A stretch of 64,000 nucleotides of DNA from Alphaproteobacteria bacterium PA2 (GTDB lineage Bacteria; Pseudomonadota; Alphaproteobacteria; Caulobacterales; Caulobacteraceae). Location: contig NKIZ01000001.1 of the NCBI GenBank assembly GCA_002256425.1, forward strand, positions 3,407,237 to 3,471,236, in the 5' to 3' direction. Under the pieces are notes generated by a model. That model searched no databases, was not told the origin of the DNA, and saw only the letters and a list, made by a program, of their open reading frames with translations. Positions 54,078 to 63,308 of the stretch are shown here, piece after piece. Position 1 is the stretch's first letter. The number at the start of each line of letters is the position of its first letter. The position numbers were made by a program, and so were the translations under genes.

Positions 54078-55079
54078 CTATTGCTGAGGCGCCGCGGCCG
54101 GAGCGGCCGGCTGCTTCATCATGTCGCCCACGGTGATGATGGCGGGACCCAGGATCACCATGAACAGCACCGGCAGGAAGAACACGATCATGGGCACAGT
54201 CAGCTGGGCCGGCAGCTGGGCCGCCTTTTTTTCCGCGGCGGACATCCGCATTTCACGGTTTTCCTTGGACATGACCCGCAGGGCCGAACCCAGGGGCGTG
54301 CCATACTTTTCAGCCTGGATCATGGCCATGGTCACCGACCGGATGCCGGGATGGTTGGTCCGGCGCGCCAGACCTTCATAGGCCATGCGGCGCTCAGGCA
54401 GATAGGAGAGCTCAGCGGTCAGAAGGGCCAGTTCCTCGGCCAGTTCAATGGATGACGTACCGATTTCCTGGCCCACCTTCGCGATGGCCGCCTCGATGGA
54501 CATGCCGCTTTCCACGCAGATCAGCAGGAGGTCGAGGCAGTCTGGAAAGGCCTGGACGATGGATGCCCGGCGCTTGCCCGCCACATTGCCGATATAGATG
54601 TTCGGGGCGTAGTACCCGGCGCCTGCCGCCAGCATGATGAAGGTGATCTTGTTCATCTGCGGCATGGTCGATCCACCCACCGCAAAGACATAGACGGCCG
54701 TGGCGACGGCGAAGACAAACGGCAGGACGAACCGGAAGAAGTAGAAGGTCGAGACCGGTCCCGGGCCCCGGAAGCCAGCCTGGGCCAGCTTGTCGATCAC
54801 CTGGGGATCTTCCAGCAGGCGATTCAGGTCCAGTCTGTCGACGACCTGCTTGTACAGCCCCTGATCTGTGTGTCGCAGACTGCTGGGTCCGCCGTTGGCC
54901 ATGGCTTCCCGTGACTTGCGCCTGAGTTCTTCCCGCCGCGATGAAACCGACTTGAGGCGATTGGAGAGGGTCGATTGCTGAAAGAACGGCGTAACAATCG
55001 TCACGACCGTCGCAAAGGCGATTGCGGCCACGAAGAAGGAAATGATGTTCTTGGGTTCAACGATTTCAGCGATGGTCAT
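54078..55079 (-). CDS. tadC: Type II secretion F-family pilus platform protein TadC (CpaH)
   Basis: 333 residues. A membrane anchor near residue 12-32 (ISFFVAAIAFATVVTIVTPF), two helices near 110-150, the T2SSF domain (ESGMSIEAAIAKVGQEIG and ERRMAYEGLARRTNHPGIR near 190-260) and a C-terminal helix (TVPMIVFFLPVLFMVILGPA). It forms the inner-membrane platform with TadB. Last gene of the locus in this window, 9 nt after tadB. Confidence 0.94.
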   Translation of the reverse strand: MTIAEIVEPKNIISFFVAAIAFATVVTIVTPFFQQSTLSNRLKSVSSRREELRRKSREAMANGGPSSLRHTDQGLYKQVVDRLDLNRLLEDPQVIDKLAQAGFRGPGPVSTFYFFRFVLPFVFAVATAVYVFAVGGSTMPQMNKITFIMLAAGAGYYAPNIYIGNVAGKRRASIVQAFPDCLDLLLICVESGMSIEAAIAKVGQEIGTSSIELAEELALLTAELSYLPERRMAYEGLARRTNHPGIRSVTMAMIQAEKYGTPLGSALRVMSKENREMRMSAAEKKAAQLPAQLTVPMIVFFLPVLFMVILGPAIITVGDMMKQPAAPAAAPQQ

Positions 55080-55088
55080 GGGGCGCGC

Positions 55089-56075
55089 CTAGATCTTGAA
55101 GTTGATCATTTTGCGCATCACCAGGATGCCGAAACCCATGATCCCGGCGCCAACCGCCAGCATCATGTGTCCCCGCGGATCATGGAACATTGGCTGCATG
55201 TAGGTTGGACTGGCGACGCTGATCAGGAGGATAACGACAGGCGGCAGGGAGCCGATGATGCCAGCCGATGCGACGGCTTCACCTGAAAGCGCGTTGACCT
55301 TCTCGCGCATCATCTTGCGGGCCCGGATGACGTTGGAAAGGTTGCCAAGGGCTTCAGCGAGGTTGCCGCCGGTCTTGGACTGGATCGCCAGAACAATGGC
55401 GAAGAACCGGACTTCCTGGGTCGGTACGCGGCTGTACATCTTCTCCAGCGCCTGATCGACGCTGATGCCCATGGCCAGGGACTCGGTCATCCGCTTGAAC
55501 TCCCCGCCCAGGGGTTCGGCGCTCTCATTACCGATGATGCGCAGGCAGTCCTGGACAGGCATGCCTGACTTGATGCCGCGGACGATGATGTCCATGGCGT
55601 CGGGAAAGGCGGCCGTGAACTTCTTGGTTCGCATGTCGCCCAGGGTTCCCAGCACCCAGCGGGGCAGGCCAAAGCCGGCGCCGAAGCCGGCGCCGACGGC
55701 GATCAGGGGCGACTGCTTCATGACCAGGGCGCCGACGGCGACCATCAGACCGACCACAGCGCTGATGATCCAGTAGATCTTGGGATTATCCGGAAACCCT
55801 GCCTGCATCAGGCGCGCCGAGATGGTGACGCTTTCCTTCTTGGCCTGTCGCTCCTGGTCGCGAAGGGCCTTGATGAGCTGGGCGCGTCTCTGTTCGGGGG
55901 TCAGGCCTGCCGACTTCAACCCGGCAGTGTCCCGGGCGCGGCTCTTGGCGAAGGACTGGGCGCGCTTGGCGGCCTTGACCGTGCTGGGATCCTGACCGGT
56001 AAAGGCGAAGCCGACGCCTGCAATGGCGATAAAGCCCAGAATGGCCGCCAGCACTGAGATGAGGGTGGGATTCAC
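55089..56075 (-). CDS. tadB: Type II secretion F-family pilus platform protein TadB (CpaG)
   Basis: 328 residues. N-terminal helix (LISVLAAILGFIAIAGVGFA), a long basic linker with AKRAQSFAKSRARDTAGLK, two helices near 100-130, the T2SSF domain (SGMPVQDCLRIIGNESAEPL, QSKTGGNLAEALGNLSNVI) and C-terminal helices near 270-320. Partner of TadC in the pilus platform. Gap of 6 nt to cpaF. Confidence 0.94.
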   Translation of the reverse strand: MNPTLISVLAAILGFIAIAGVGFAFTGQDPSTVKAAKRAQSFAKSRARDTAGLKSAGLTPEQRRAQLIKALRDQERQAKKESVTISARLMQAGFPDNPKIYWIISAVVGLMVAVGALVMKQSPLIAVGAGFGAGFGLPRWVLGTLGDMRTKKFTAAFPDAMDIIVRGIKSGMPVQDCLRIIGNESAEPLGGEFKRMTESLAMGISVDQALEKMYSRVPTQEVRFFAIVLAIQSKTGGNLAEALGNLSNVIRARKMMREKVNALSGEAVASAGIIGSLPPVVILLISVASPTYMQPMFHDPRGHMMLAVGAGIMGFGILVMRKMINFKI

Positions 56076-56081
56076 CGCCTC

Positions 56082-57626
56082 TTACTCCGCTGCATCCAGA
56101 GCTTCGGCGAGTTCACGCTCCAGGCCATAATAGCGGGCGCGGTCCCAGAAACGGGGGCGCGCAATCCCGGTGGAGCGATGCCGACCGACCACATTGCCAT
56201 CATGGTCTTCGCCGGTGATTTCATAGACAAAAAGGTCCTGCGTGATGATCACATCGCCTTCAAGACCGACCACTTCCGTCACGTGGGTGATCCGGCGCGA
56301 GCCATCCCGCAGACGCGCCGCCTGGACGATGACGTCCACCGAACCAACAATCATTTCCCGGATGGTTCGCGACGGCAGACCATAACCGCCCATGGTGATC
56401 ATGGACTCAATACGGCCGATGGCTTCCCGCGGGCTGTTGGCGTGCAGTGTGCCCATGGAGCCGTCGTGGCCCGTATTCATCGCCTGCAACAGGTCGAAGG
56501 CCTCCGGGCCGCGGACTTCGCCGACGATGATCCGCTCAGGACGCATCCGCAGACAGTTCTTGACCAGGTCGCGCATGGTGATCGACCCCTGGCCTTCCAG
56601 GTTTGGCGGGCGGGTTTCCAGTCGCACCACGTGGGGCTGCTGAAGCTGCAGTTCGGCGGCGTCTTCGCAGGTCACGACCCGTTCGGTGGGATCGATGAAG
56701 GCCGTCAGGGTGTTGAGCAGGGTGGTCTTCCCCGAGCCGGTACCGCCGGAGATGATCAGGTTACAGCGGCAGGCGCCGATGACCCCGAGAACCCGCGCCC
56801 CTTCCGGGCTGATGGACTTGAAGTCCACCAGGTTCTTCATGGTCAGCTTGTCCTTCTTGAACTTCCGGATGGTCAGGGTCGGACCATCCAGAGCCAGGGG
56901 CGGAGCAATCACGTTAACGCGGGAGCCGTCCGGCAGACGGGCGTCGCAGATGGGTGAGCTTTCATCGACCCGTCGGCCGACCTGGCTGACGATCCGCTGA
57001 CAGATATTCATCAGCTGGGTGTTGTCGCGGAACCGGACGTTGGTCAGCTGGACCTTGCCGTTCACTTCGATGAACACCCGGGCGGCGCCGTTGACCATGA
57101 TGTCGGCGATGTCGTCCCGGGCCAGCAGGGGCTCGAGCGGACCATAGCCCAGGACGTCATTGATGATGTCCTGGACCAGCATGTCCTGCTCGGACACCGA
57201 CATCGAGACGTTCTTGATCGCCACAAGTTCGGCGACAATGTCGCGGATCTCGTCGCTGGCGGTCTGGTGGTCCAGTTGCGCAAGCTGGGCGAGGTCAATG
57301 GTGTTGATCAGGGCCGTGAAGATCGTTGTCTTGGTGGCGTGATAGTATTCCGACTGTTCAGGGACCGCAGAACCGGGGCCCTGTGCGGCCTTCAGCTGGT
57401 CATAACCCATGGTCGGCTTGGGGCCGGCAGCCGCAGGTGCGGGCGCAGGAGCAGCCGCAGGTGCGGGCGCAGGAGCAGCCGCAGGTGCAGGCGCGCCGGC
57501 CGGTGCGGCAGGCGCCGCGCCAGCTTCGACGCGCTGGGGCCTGGTCGCAATGGCGGCGCCACCCTGAGCGGGGGCTTCTGCGGGCCTGGCGACCGGCGCT
57601 CCAGCTGAGGGACGCTTACCGAACAT
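56082..57626 (-). CDS. cpaF: Pilus motor ATPase CpaF/TadA
   Basis: 514 residues. The first ~70 residues are Ala/Pro-rich with an 8-residue [12 protein letters not shown] repeat encoded by 24-bp DNA repeats. The PilT/VirB11-like ATPase follows with Walker [10 protein letters not shown] at 294-302, the Asp box CEDAAELQL, Walker [16 protein letters not shown] and the His box [19 protein letters not shown]. It powers pilin extrusion as a hexamer. Start is directly adjacent to the cpaE stop. Confidence 0.97.
   Translation of the reverse strand: MFGKRPSAGAPVARPAEAPAQGGAAIATRPQRVEAGAAPAAPAGAPAPAAAPAPAPAAAPAPAPAAAGPKPTMGYDQLKAAQGPGSAVPEQSEYYHATKTTIFTALINTIDLAQLAQLDHQTASDEIRDIVAELVAIKNVSMSVSEQDMLVQDIINDVLGYGPLEPLLARDDIADIMVNGAARVFIEVNGKVQLTNVRFRDNTQLMNICQRIVSQVGRRVDESSPICDARLPDGSRVNVIAPPLALDGPTLTIRKFKKDKLTMKNLVDFKSISPEGARVLGVIGACRCNLIISGGTGSGKTTLLNTLTAFIDPTERVVTCEDAAELQLQQPHVVRLETRPPNLEGQGSITMRDLVKNCLRMRPERIIVGEVRGPEAFDLLQAMNTGHDGSMGTLHANSPREAIGRIESMITMGGYGLPSRTIREMIVGSVDVIVQAARLRDGSRRITHVTEVVGLEGDVIITQDLFVYEITGEDHDGNVVGRHRSTGIARPRFWDRARYYGLERELAEALDAAE
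57433..57492. repeat. 24-bp tandem repeat in the cpaF 5' region
   Basis: GCAGGTGCGGGCGCAGGAGC plus AGCC is a 24-bp unit present twice exactly (57433-57456 and 57457-57480) and then partly a third time. It encodes the Ala-Pro repeat of the CpaF N-terminus, so gain or loss of units would keep frame. Confidence 0.85.
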
Positions 57627-59069
57627 CTATTTCCGCTTGAAGAGGCTGGAAAGGACCGAGGTCTTTTCAACGGCCGGAGCGTCCCGCCGGGCGATCTGCT
57701 GGGCCAGGTGATCAATACCTTCGGCGATCCGCGATTTGGGAGCGATCTCAGAGAGCATCTGTCCGTTGTTCGCTGCCTGACCAAACAGTTTGGGGTCGAA
57801 AGGCAGGGACAGGGAGGGGGTCAGACCAAGGGCTTCACCAAAATCCTTGATGCTGATCTCCGGGCGGTTGGGCACGCCCACCTGGTTCAGGACCAGCCGC
57901 GGCGGGGCGTCATTGGGGCGGGCGCGCCGGAACAGGTCGACCATGTTCTTGGCGTTTCGAAGGGAGGCGAGGTCCGGCGTGGCCACGATGATCAGGTCGT
58001 CGGACTCCAGCAGGACCTTGCGCTTCCAGGTGGTCCAGACGTGAGGCAGGTCAAGGATGACATAGGGGGCCGCGCCACGGATCTTGCGGGTGACCTCATC
58101 ATAGGCTTCGGCCGTGATCTCATAGTCGCTGTCCAGGCTGGCGGGAGCGGCGAACAGGGAAAGCCGCTCGGTGCAGCGCGCCATCATCCGTTCCATGAGG
58201 ACGGCGTCCAGGCGATCTGGCTGGGTCAGGGCGTCAGCAATGCCCTGAACAGGATCCTGGTCAAAATCCAGTCCAGCCGTGCCGAAGGGCAGGTCGAGAT
58301 CGACCAGAACGGCGCCGGTAAACAGGCGTTCCGTGATCGAATGGGCGACATTATGGGCAATGGTCGATGACCCCGAACCGCCCTTGGCGCTGCAGAAGGC
58401 GATCTGACGCCCGACAAACGGCGCGGTGGGATCGGCGTAGAGGTTATTGACCGTCCGGGCGATCTGGAGGGGCGTGAAGGGGGGGACCAGATATTCCGAG
58501 ACCCCACGCTGCATGAGCTCGCGATAGAGGGCGATGTCGTTGGACGCCCCGAGAACGACGACCTTGGTGCCCGGGTCACAGACTTCGGCCAGTTGGTCCA
58601 GATAGGAGACCATCTGGTTTGGCGAATCCAGGGATTCGACCATGATGAGGGAAGGCGTAGGCTGGGTCTGATAGACCTGACAGGCCTCCGCAAGACCCCC
58701 CATTTTCACAATGACCACCAGGCCGGCCAGGCGACGATCGGAGGCGGCCTTGTGGGCCTGTTCCGCGGTGGTGGGCGATTCACAGAAGATATGGATGGTG
58801 ATGCGCGGCAGCTGCGAATCCCCGGGCGCACCCTGCGAGAACTCGGTGGGCAGAGGGGCGGCGGCCTGGGCACGCGCCGAAAGATCTATTGCGGTGGAAA
58901 GGGCCGGGTCGCGGCCGGGTACTTCCTGCACGGCTTCCGAGGATGCGCCGTACTTTGGCGTCAGGGAAATGGCCAGGGGCGGTTCATCAGGATGCAGGGC
59001 CGGGGCAGCGCCCGCAAAGGCGTCGTCCGCTTCAAACTCGAGGTCGATGTCTTGGGAATGCGACGTCAT
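57627..59069 (-). CDS. cpaE: Pilus localisation ATPase CpaE/TadZ
   Basis: 480 residues. The N-terminal part (about 90-210) is a receiver-like domain with ITIHIFCESPTTAEQAHKA and VVVLGASNDIALYREL. The C-terminal ParA/MinD-like ATPase has the P-loop SAKGGSGSSTIAHNVAH at 227-243, in which the usual GKT is GSS, so the P-loop Lys is missing. Then VDLDLPFGTAGLDF and ILDLPHVWTTW. TadZ proteins recruit the pilus machine to the cell pole. Gap of 10 nt from cpaD. Confidence 0.94.
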   Translation of the reverse strand: MTSHSQDIDLEFEADDAFAGAAPALHPDEPPLAISLTPKYGASSEAVQEVPGRDPALSTAIDLSARAQAAAPLPTEFSQGAPGDSQLPRITIHIFCESPTTAEQAHKAASDRRLAGLVVIVKMGGLAEACQVYQTQPTPSLIMVESLDSPNQMVSYLDQLAEVCDPGTKVVVLGASNDIALYRELMQRGVSEYLVPPFTPLQIARTVNNLYADPTAPFVGRQIAFCSAKGGSGSSTIAHNVAHSITERLFTGAVLVDLDLPFGTAGLDFDQDPVQGIADALTQPDRLDAVLMERMMARCTERLSLFAAPASLDSDYEITAEAYDEVTRKIRGAAPYVILDLPHVWTTWKRKVLLESDDLIIVATPDLASLRNAKNMVDLFRRARPNDAPPRLVLNQVGVPNRPEISIKDFGEALGLTPSLSLPFDPKLFGQAANNGQMLSEIAPKSRIAEGIDHLAQQIARRDAPAVEKTSVLSSLFKRK

Positions 59070-59079
59070 TTGGAAGAAC

Positions 59080-59763
59080 TCACTGGACGGCGTTCGAGAG
59101 GGTGCCCTTGGCGTTCTCGTCCTTGGCTGACGAGGTCATCTCACCCTTGCGATAGAGGTCAAGGACAGTGAGACGACGGCCAGCGTCAGCTGGCGTCGAG
59201 GCGCGGGGGCGTACGAGATCGCCAGGATTGGCCAGTTGGGCGGAGATATTTGCGCTGACTGCGCACCCGAAATTCGAATTGGGCTCGTTGACCATGGTGT
59301 TCGCCAGATTGGTCCAGACCTTGCCGCAGGCCGGTATGTCAGCCTTGTAGTGGGTGTAGGTCATCAAGAGATTAGGATCGGCGAGTCCGCGGGCGTCATA
59401 TCCGGTGATGACGATCTGGTCCTGCGGGACCCCCTGACGAATAAGGAATGCGCGGGCGCCTTCGGCGGTCCGGAAAGCCGCACCGGCATTGGGTCCGCCA
59501 TCCGGCGCACGCAGGGTGATGACGCCGCCCTGGTCCACATCCCATTCCGATGCGAACTCCCCAAGGGCGTCTGCCTGGGTTGTTGAGAGGCCCTGGGCAT
59601 GGACCGCCAGCTGGATTTCGGCGTCCGTCGGATAGGCCCGCGGCTTGTAGGCGTCGAGAACCGTCGCAGGCGCCTCGGCGGTCACCCGCTTGATCGCTGG
59701 CGTCGCGCAGGCGCTGAGGCCAACCAGGGCGGTAATGGAAGCAAGAGTTGCCAGGGATTTCAT
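59080..59763 (-). CDS. cpaD: Pilus assembly lipoprotein CpaD
   Basis: 227 residues. Signal with lipobox LSAC near residue 16-19. The CpaD family core is seen: TDAEIQLAVHAQGLSTTQAD, LGEFASEWDVDQGGVI, IVITGYDARGLAD and CGKVWTNLANTMVNEPNSNF, then GCAVSANISAQLANPGDL. CpaD supports secretin function in the outer membrane. Overlaps cpaC by 4 nt. Confidence 0.94.
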   Translation of the reverse strand: MKSLATLASITALVGLSACATPAIKRVTAEAPATVLDAYKPRAYPTDAEIQLAVHAQGLSTTQADALGEFASEWDVDQGGVITLRAPDGGPNAGAAFRTAEGARAFLIRQGVPQDQIVITGYDARGLADPNLLMTYTHYKADIPACGKVWTNLANTMVNEPNSNFGCAVSANISAQLANPGDLVRPRASTPADAGRRLTVLDLYRKGEMTSSAKDENAKGTLSNAVQ

Positions 59764-61361
59764 TCGATCACGTACCCATAGGGCCCCTGATAGGTGCGAC
59801 CCGCGGAGGGTTGCGGCTTGGTCTTGTAGGCTTTGTTGAGTCTGCCCAGCAGTATGGTCGAGGCGTCGTCAGCGATGCGCAGGCCATCGGCTGGGGTCTG
59901 GAGTTTGTCCGGGCTCACGGATTGCACAATGTAGGGCGTGACCATGATCACGAGCTCGGTTTCGCCAGACAGGAAGTCCCGGGACCGGAACAGGCTTCCG
60001 AGGACGGGAATGGCCCCAACGCCAGGCAGGCCATCCAGGTTCTGCTTTGTGGTCTGGGAAATGAGGCCTGCAATCATCATGGAGCCCCCGGATGGCAGCT
60101 CAATGCTGGTTTCAGCGCGGCGGACAGTCAGGGCAGGAATGGTCAGAGCCGTGCCAGAGGTCGGGCTGCCCAGTGTGAAGGCTCCCGTCGTGGTGAGTTC
60201 TGAAACCTCCGTCGAGACCTTAAGGGCGATGCGGCCGGAGGACAGGACAACCGGCGTAAAGCCCAGCCCCACCCCGAAAGGTTTGTATTCAATGGAGATT
60301 GCGCCCGTGGTGTCCTGACCAACCGGGACAGGATATTCGCCGCCGGCCAGGAACTTGGCGCCTTCACCAGATACGGCCGTCAGGTTGGGTTCTGCCAGGG
60401 TGCGGACCATGCCGACCCGTTCAAAGGCCTTGATGGTGGACTCTGCCGAGTTCAGCCCGGGGCTGCCGGATGTGGTCTGGGTCGTTGCGACCCGCGAGGT
60501 CCGGGAAACAATCGGGCAGAGTTGGTCAGCCGGGAAGCCGCCGCCGCAGGGCACCATGACCTGAGGCTGAAGTTTGGTGTCCAGCTTGTACCCACCGGTA
60601 AGGCCGCCCAGCACTGAGCCGTTCACGGCGAATGTGGCTGCCTGACCCAGCAGGTACTGCGGTTCGCCGAGCTGGTTCAGAACGGCGTTCATGTTGAAGC
60701 CCAGCTGCTTGATCACATTGCGCTGCATTTCAACGACACGGACCTTCAGCATGACCTGGTCCTTGCCGGCGATGCTCAGCATGTTGATGACCTGCTCGCC
60801 GCCAGCGTCCGCGCCGCCGCCGCCGCCTCCACCGCCACCGCCACCGCCACCGCCGCCAGCGGAGCCCACGGACGCCTTGGCGATCTGCAGGGCCTTGTCG
60901 GCGTCGCCCAGGGTGGCCACCTGGCCAGACAGGATCAGGCTGTTGTTGATCGCCTCGACGTGGACCTGGGCGTTGGGGAGGATCCGGTTGATCGTCTGGG
61001 CAAGGGACGACACATCGATGTCGACCCGGACATTCAGGGAGAGAACCCGACGACCGGCCGCGTCGAAGAACACGGCGTCAGTGGCGCCGACCTTCTGACC
61101 CATGATGAAGATGCGCCTCGGGGTGCGCAGCACGGTGAGGGCTACGCCGGGATTGGTCACCAGGACGTCGCGAACATCCATGGGCAGGTCGATCATCGCC
61201 GACTTGCCCTGGGGCAGGGCGAGTGACTGGGAGGATCCACCGGGGGCGGCCAGATCAATGCGGATGGCGCCAGCTGCGGGCTGGGCGATGGCCGCTGGCG
61301 CCGGAGGCAGGATCCAGGCGGCGAGGGCCGCCAGGGCGAGAACGAGTTTCGGGGCTCTCAT
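59760..61361 (-). CDS. cpaC: Pilus secretin CpaC (RcpA)
   Basis: 533 residues with a signal peptide (LVLALAALAAWILPPAPAA). N-terminal N0/BON-like domain with DLPMDVRDVLVTNPGVALT and SLILSGQVATLGDADKA, then an uninterrupted run of 15 Gly at about 169-183, then the secretin domain with LAEPNLTAVSGEGAKFLAGG and GGSMMIAGLISQTTKQN. It forms the outer-membrane channel for the pilus. Overlaps cpaB by 4 nt. Confidence 0.96.
   Translation of the reverse strand: MRAPKLVLALAALAAWILPPAPAAIAQPAAGAIRIDLAAPGGSSQSLALPQGKSAMIDLPMDVRDVLVTNPGVALTVLRTPRRIFIMGQKVGATDAVFFDAAGRRVLSLNVRVDIDVSSLAQTINRILPNAQVHVEAINNSLILSGQVATLGDADKALQIAKASVGSAGGGGGGGGGGGGGGGADAGGEQVINMLSIAGKDQVMLKVRVVEMQRNVIKQLGFNMNAVLNQLGEPQYLLGQAATFAVNGSVLGGLTGGYKLDTKLQPQVMVPCGGGFPADQLCPIVSRTSRVATTQTTSGSPGLNSAESTIKAFERVGMVRTLAEPNLTAVSGEGAKFLAGGEYPVPVGQDTTGAISIEYKPFGVGLGFTPVVLSSGRIALKVSTEVSELTTTGAFTLGSPTSGTALTIPALTVRRAETSIELPSGGSMMIAGLISQTTKQNLDGLPGVGAIPVLGSLFRSRDFLSGETELVIMVTPYIVQSVSPDKLQTPADGLRIADDASTILLGRLNKAYKTKPQPSAGRTYQGPYGYVIE
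60813..60857. repeat. 45-bp GGC/GGT run encoding 15 consecutive glycines in cpaC
   Basis: On the minus strand 15 glycine codons in a row (five GGC, then GGA and alternating GGT/GGC). The low-complexity stretch lies between the N-terminal domain and the secretin domain, where it would be a flexible linker. Slippage could change its length in frame. Confidence 0.9.
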
Positions 61362-62251
61362 CGGACCACCACTTCTGAGGCTTGGCCGCCGCGATAGACC
61401 GTCAGGGTCTGGGGCGGTGGCGGCAGGAGCGACTTGCGGGCGCCGGGGCTCGGACCGCCGCCAATGTCGGTGTAGGCCCGAAGGGCCAGCTGCATTTCGC
61501 CCTGCATCTTGCCGCGGGAAATGATGTCGACATCTTCTGCCGGGATTTCGAGAACCGCCACAGCGCCGACCATGGCGGTGGCGCCCTTGTCGGCGAGAGA
61601 CTTCTGGTCGATCGCCAGGATCCGCACATTGCGCATCAGGGTCTGGGTTTCATAGGACTTACCGTCAGGCCCGGCGCGGCTCTGTATGACATCCACCCGG
61701 TCGCCCGGCAGGATGAAGCCACCGACAGATGTTTCGGCGCTGATCGGGATTGAGATCGCCCTCATTCCCGGCGCCACAACGACGGCCATGTAGTTGCTGT
61801 CCCCGGCCCGGATGACCTTTGCCGCGGTCAGGGGCTCGCCGATGGCGATGGAGTCCTTCACGATCGCGCCGACAAAGGCCAGCATGGCGTTTTGCGGGGC
61901 GATGAGATCCTTGGTGGCCTTTGCCGCCTTGGCGGCCGTCTCTTCAACCGCCGCCTTGATGGATTTGGGCTTGTCGCCGTCAGTCGGCGCCGAGCCGTCG
62001 GTAATCAGGGTGGCGTTGAGGGCCTCAAGGGGCCAGGGCTGCCAGCCCAGGTCTTCCTGGGTCAAGCGTGTGCCGACGGGCAGGTTCCGCTTGGCCACAA
62101 GAACCTGGGCCATGGGCTTTTCAGGTGGCGGCGGGGCCGCGATGGCGACGGGAGCCGGCGCCTTGGGCGTGGCGAGGCCACGGACCAGGAGGGCCATGAC
62201 AACCGCTGCAACGAGAGCTAGGCCGAGTATGGCGAGGCGAGCCCGGTTCAT
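61358..62251 (-). CDS. cpaB: Flp pilus assembly protein CpaB (RcpC)
   Basis: 297 residues. One N-terminal membrane helix (LAILGLALVAAVVMALLV), a Pro-rich linker and the SAF-domain core with QVLVAKRNLPVGTRLTQEDL at about 48-67, followed by MRAISIPISAETSVGGFILP and GDRVDVIQSR. CpaB modifies or holds the secretin periplasmic part. First gene of the cpaB-F-tadBC transcript; a near-consensus CtrA box is about 120 nt upstream. Confidence 0.95.
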   Translation of the reverse strand: MNRARLAILGLALVAAVVMALLVRGLATPKAPAPVAIAAPPPPEKPMAQVLVAKRNLPVGTRLTQEDLGWQPWPLEALNATLITDGSAPTDGDKPKSIKAAVEETAAKAAKATKDLIAPQNAMLAFVGAIVKDSIAIGEPLTAAKVIRAGDSNYMAVVVAPGMRAISIPISAETSVGGFILPGDRVDVIQSRAGPDGKSYETQTLMRNVRILAIDQKSLADKGATAMVGAVAVLEIPAEDVDIISRGKMQGEMQLALRAYTDIGGGPSPGARKSLLPPPPQTLTVYRGGQASEVVVR

Positions 62252-62367
62252 GGAGATGCGACCAATTTCCCGCTTTACGGGTTTTTTTCAGCTTATTCTA
62301 CCTTCTGGAGAATAGACCGGTGCGAGTCCCGACATTTTGTCGTGATCCTCGTTCTGGGGTCGACATG

Positions 62368-62383
62368 GTTAACGGGTAACTAA
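62368..62383 (-). promoter_or_regulatory. Candidate CtrA box upstream of cpaB
   Basis: On the minus strand TTAG-TTACCCG-TTAAC fits the CtrA site TTAA-N7-TTAAC with one mismatch. It lies between cpaA and cpaB, about 117 nt before the cpaB start, in an otherwise AT-rich gap. Good match and sensible position, not proven. Confidence 0.55.
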
Positions 62384-62393
62384 AGACCGCCGT

Positions 62394-62915
62394 CTAAAGG
62401 CCCGAAGTGAAGGCCTGCATCAGGGCGGAGGACGGATAGGCGAAGAGGGCCCCCGCCGCGATCGCGACGCCATATGGAACATTCTCGCCGTGGGTGGTGA
62501 GACGCTCGAACCAGGGCGGGCCGCCCACGACATAACGGCGCACCCAGAGCGAACGCATGCCCAGCAGGCCAACCGCCAGCAGGCCGCCAGCAACTGCGGT
62601 GACCGCCGTAAAGGTGATGAAGCTTGGAAATCCCAGCCAGAAGCCGGCGGCGGCAAACAGTTTTGCGTCTCCGCCGCCAATCCAGCCGAGGCCGAACATG
62701 ATCACGCCCAGCACCAGGGCGATGACCCCGATGCCGACATTGAGGCCGACAGTCTGGAGGGGCAGGCCGAGGGCAAGGGCCGTAGGGAAGAAGGCGACGA
62801 AGGTGCCGAAGGAGATCCAGTTCGGAATTGTATAGCTGGTGACATCCCTGAGGCCCGCCACGATGACCATGGCTGGAAAGACCGAGAGCAGGGCGATCTG
62901 CAGGAACTGGATCAT
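62394..62915 (-). CDS. cpaA: Prepilin peptidase CpaA
   Basis: 173 residues, the short A24 type without the methylase domain. About five hydrophobic segments. Active-site Asp residues are in GLRDVTSYTIPNW near residue 26 and in the GxGD-type motif GGGDAKLFAA near residue 85. It removes the leader of Flp prepilin. It lies between the pilA terminator and the CtrA box of cpaB, so it may have its own or read-through transcription. Confidence 0.95.
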   Translation of the reverse strand: MIQFLQIALLSVFPAMVIVAGLRDVTSYTIPNWISFGTFVAFFPTALALGLPLQTVGLNVGIGVIALVLGVIMFGLGWIGGGDAKLFAAAGFWLGFPSFITFTAVTAVAGGLLAVGLLGMRSLWVRRYVVGGPPWFERLTTHGENVPYGVAIAAGALFAYPSSALMQAFTSGL

Positions 62916-62985
62916 GGGTGAACCTTGGAAGTTTGACTTTCAGCCACCGCATTCTGTCGGGCTAGGGTGAATGAAGGATTTAGAA

Positions 62986-63020
62986 CGAAAAAGGGCCGCA
63001 GCGCGTGTGCGCTGCGGCCC
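62986..63020 (-). terminator. Rho-independent terminator of pilA copy 1
   Basis: GGGCCGCAGCGC (minus-strand sense, 63020-63009) pairs perfectly with GCGCTGCGGCCC (63004-62993) with a 4-nt loop ACAC, followed by TTTTT. A 12-bp GC-rich stem plus T-run directly after pilA. Confidence 0.93.
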
Positions 63021-63047
63021 GATCTCTTTGGACCGAAGTCCAGAGCC

Positions 63048-63212
63048 TTACGGCATTGCGGCGCCGACCTTGGTGAAGGTCGTGGAGACCTTGCCGGACA
63101 TGGTCTTCATGACGGCGATCAGGGCAACGGCGATCAGCGACGCGATCAGGCCATATTCAATGGCAGTGGCGCCGGATTCGTCCTTGAGAAAACGCGAAAC
63201 AAACTGGGTCAT
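63048..63212 (-). CDS. pilA: Flp/Fap pilin PilA, copy 1
   Basis: 54 residues from the ATG at 63212 (AGGAGA 7 nt upstream). Flp pilin motif GATAIEYGLIASLIAVALIA follows a short charged leader MTQFVSRFLKDES; the cut by CpaA is expected at the Gly, before ATAIEY. The Glu-Tyr pair after the cleavage site is conserved in Flp pilins. The encoded protein is identical to copy 2. A CtrA-like box and a ~95-nt leader precede it. Confidence 0.97.
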   Translation of the reverse strand: MTQFVSRFLKDESGATAIEYGLIASLIAVALIAVMKTMSGKVSTTFTKVGAAMP

Positions 63213-63308
63213 ACTGTATCTCCTAAAGTTGATGCGGACAGACGGGGAAGGATCAAGCCGTCTGGCCCGCTCGCTCCGAATTCGCAGGGACACTTTCGCC
63301 CACCTCGC

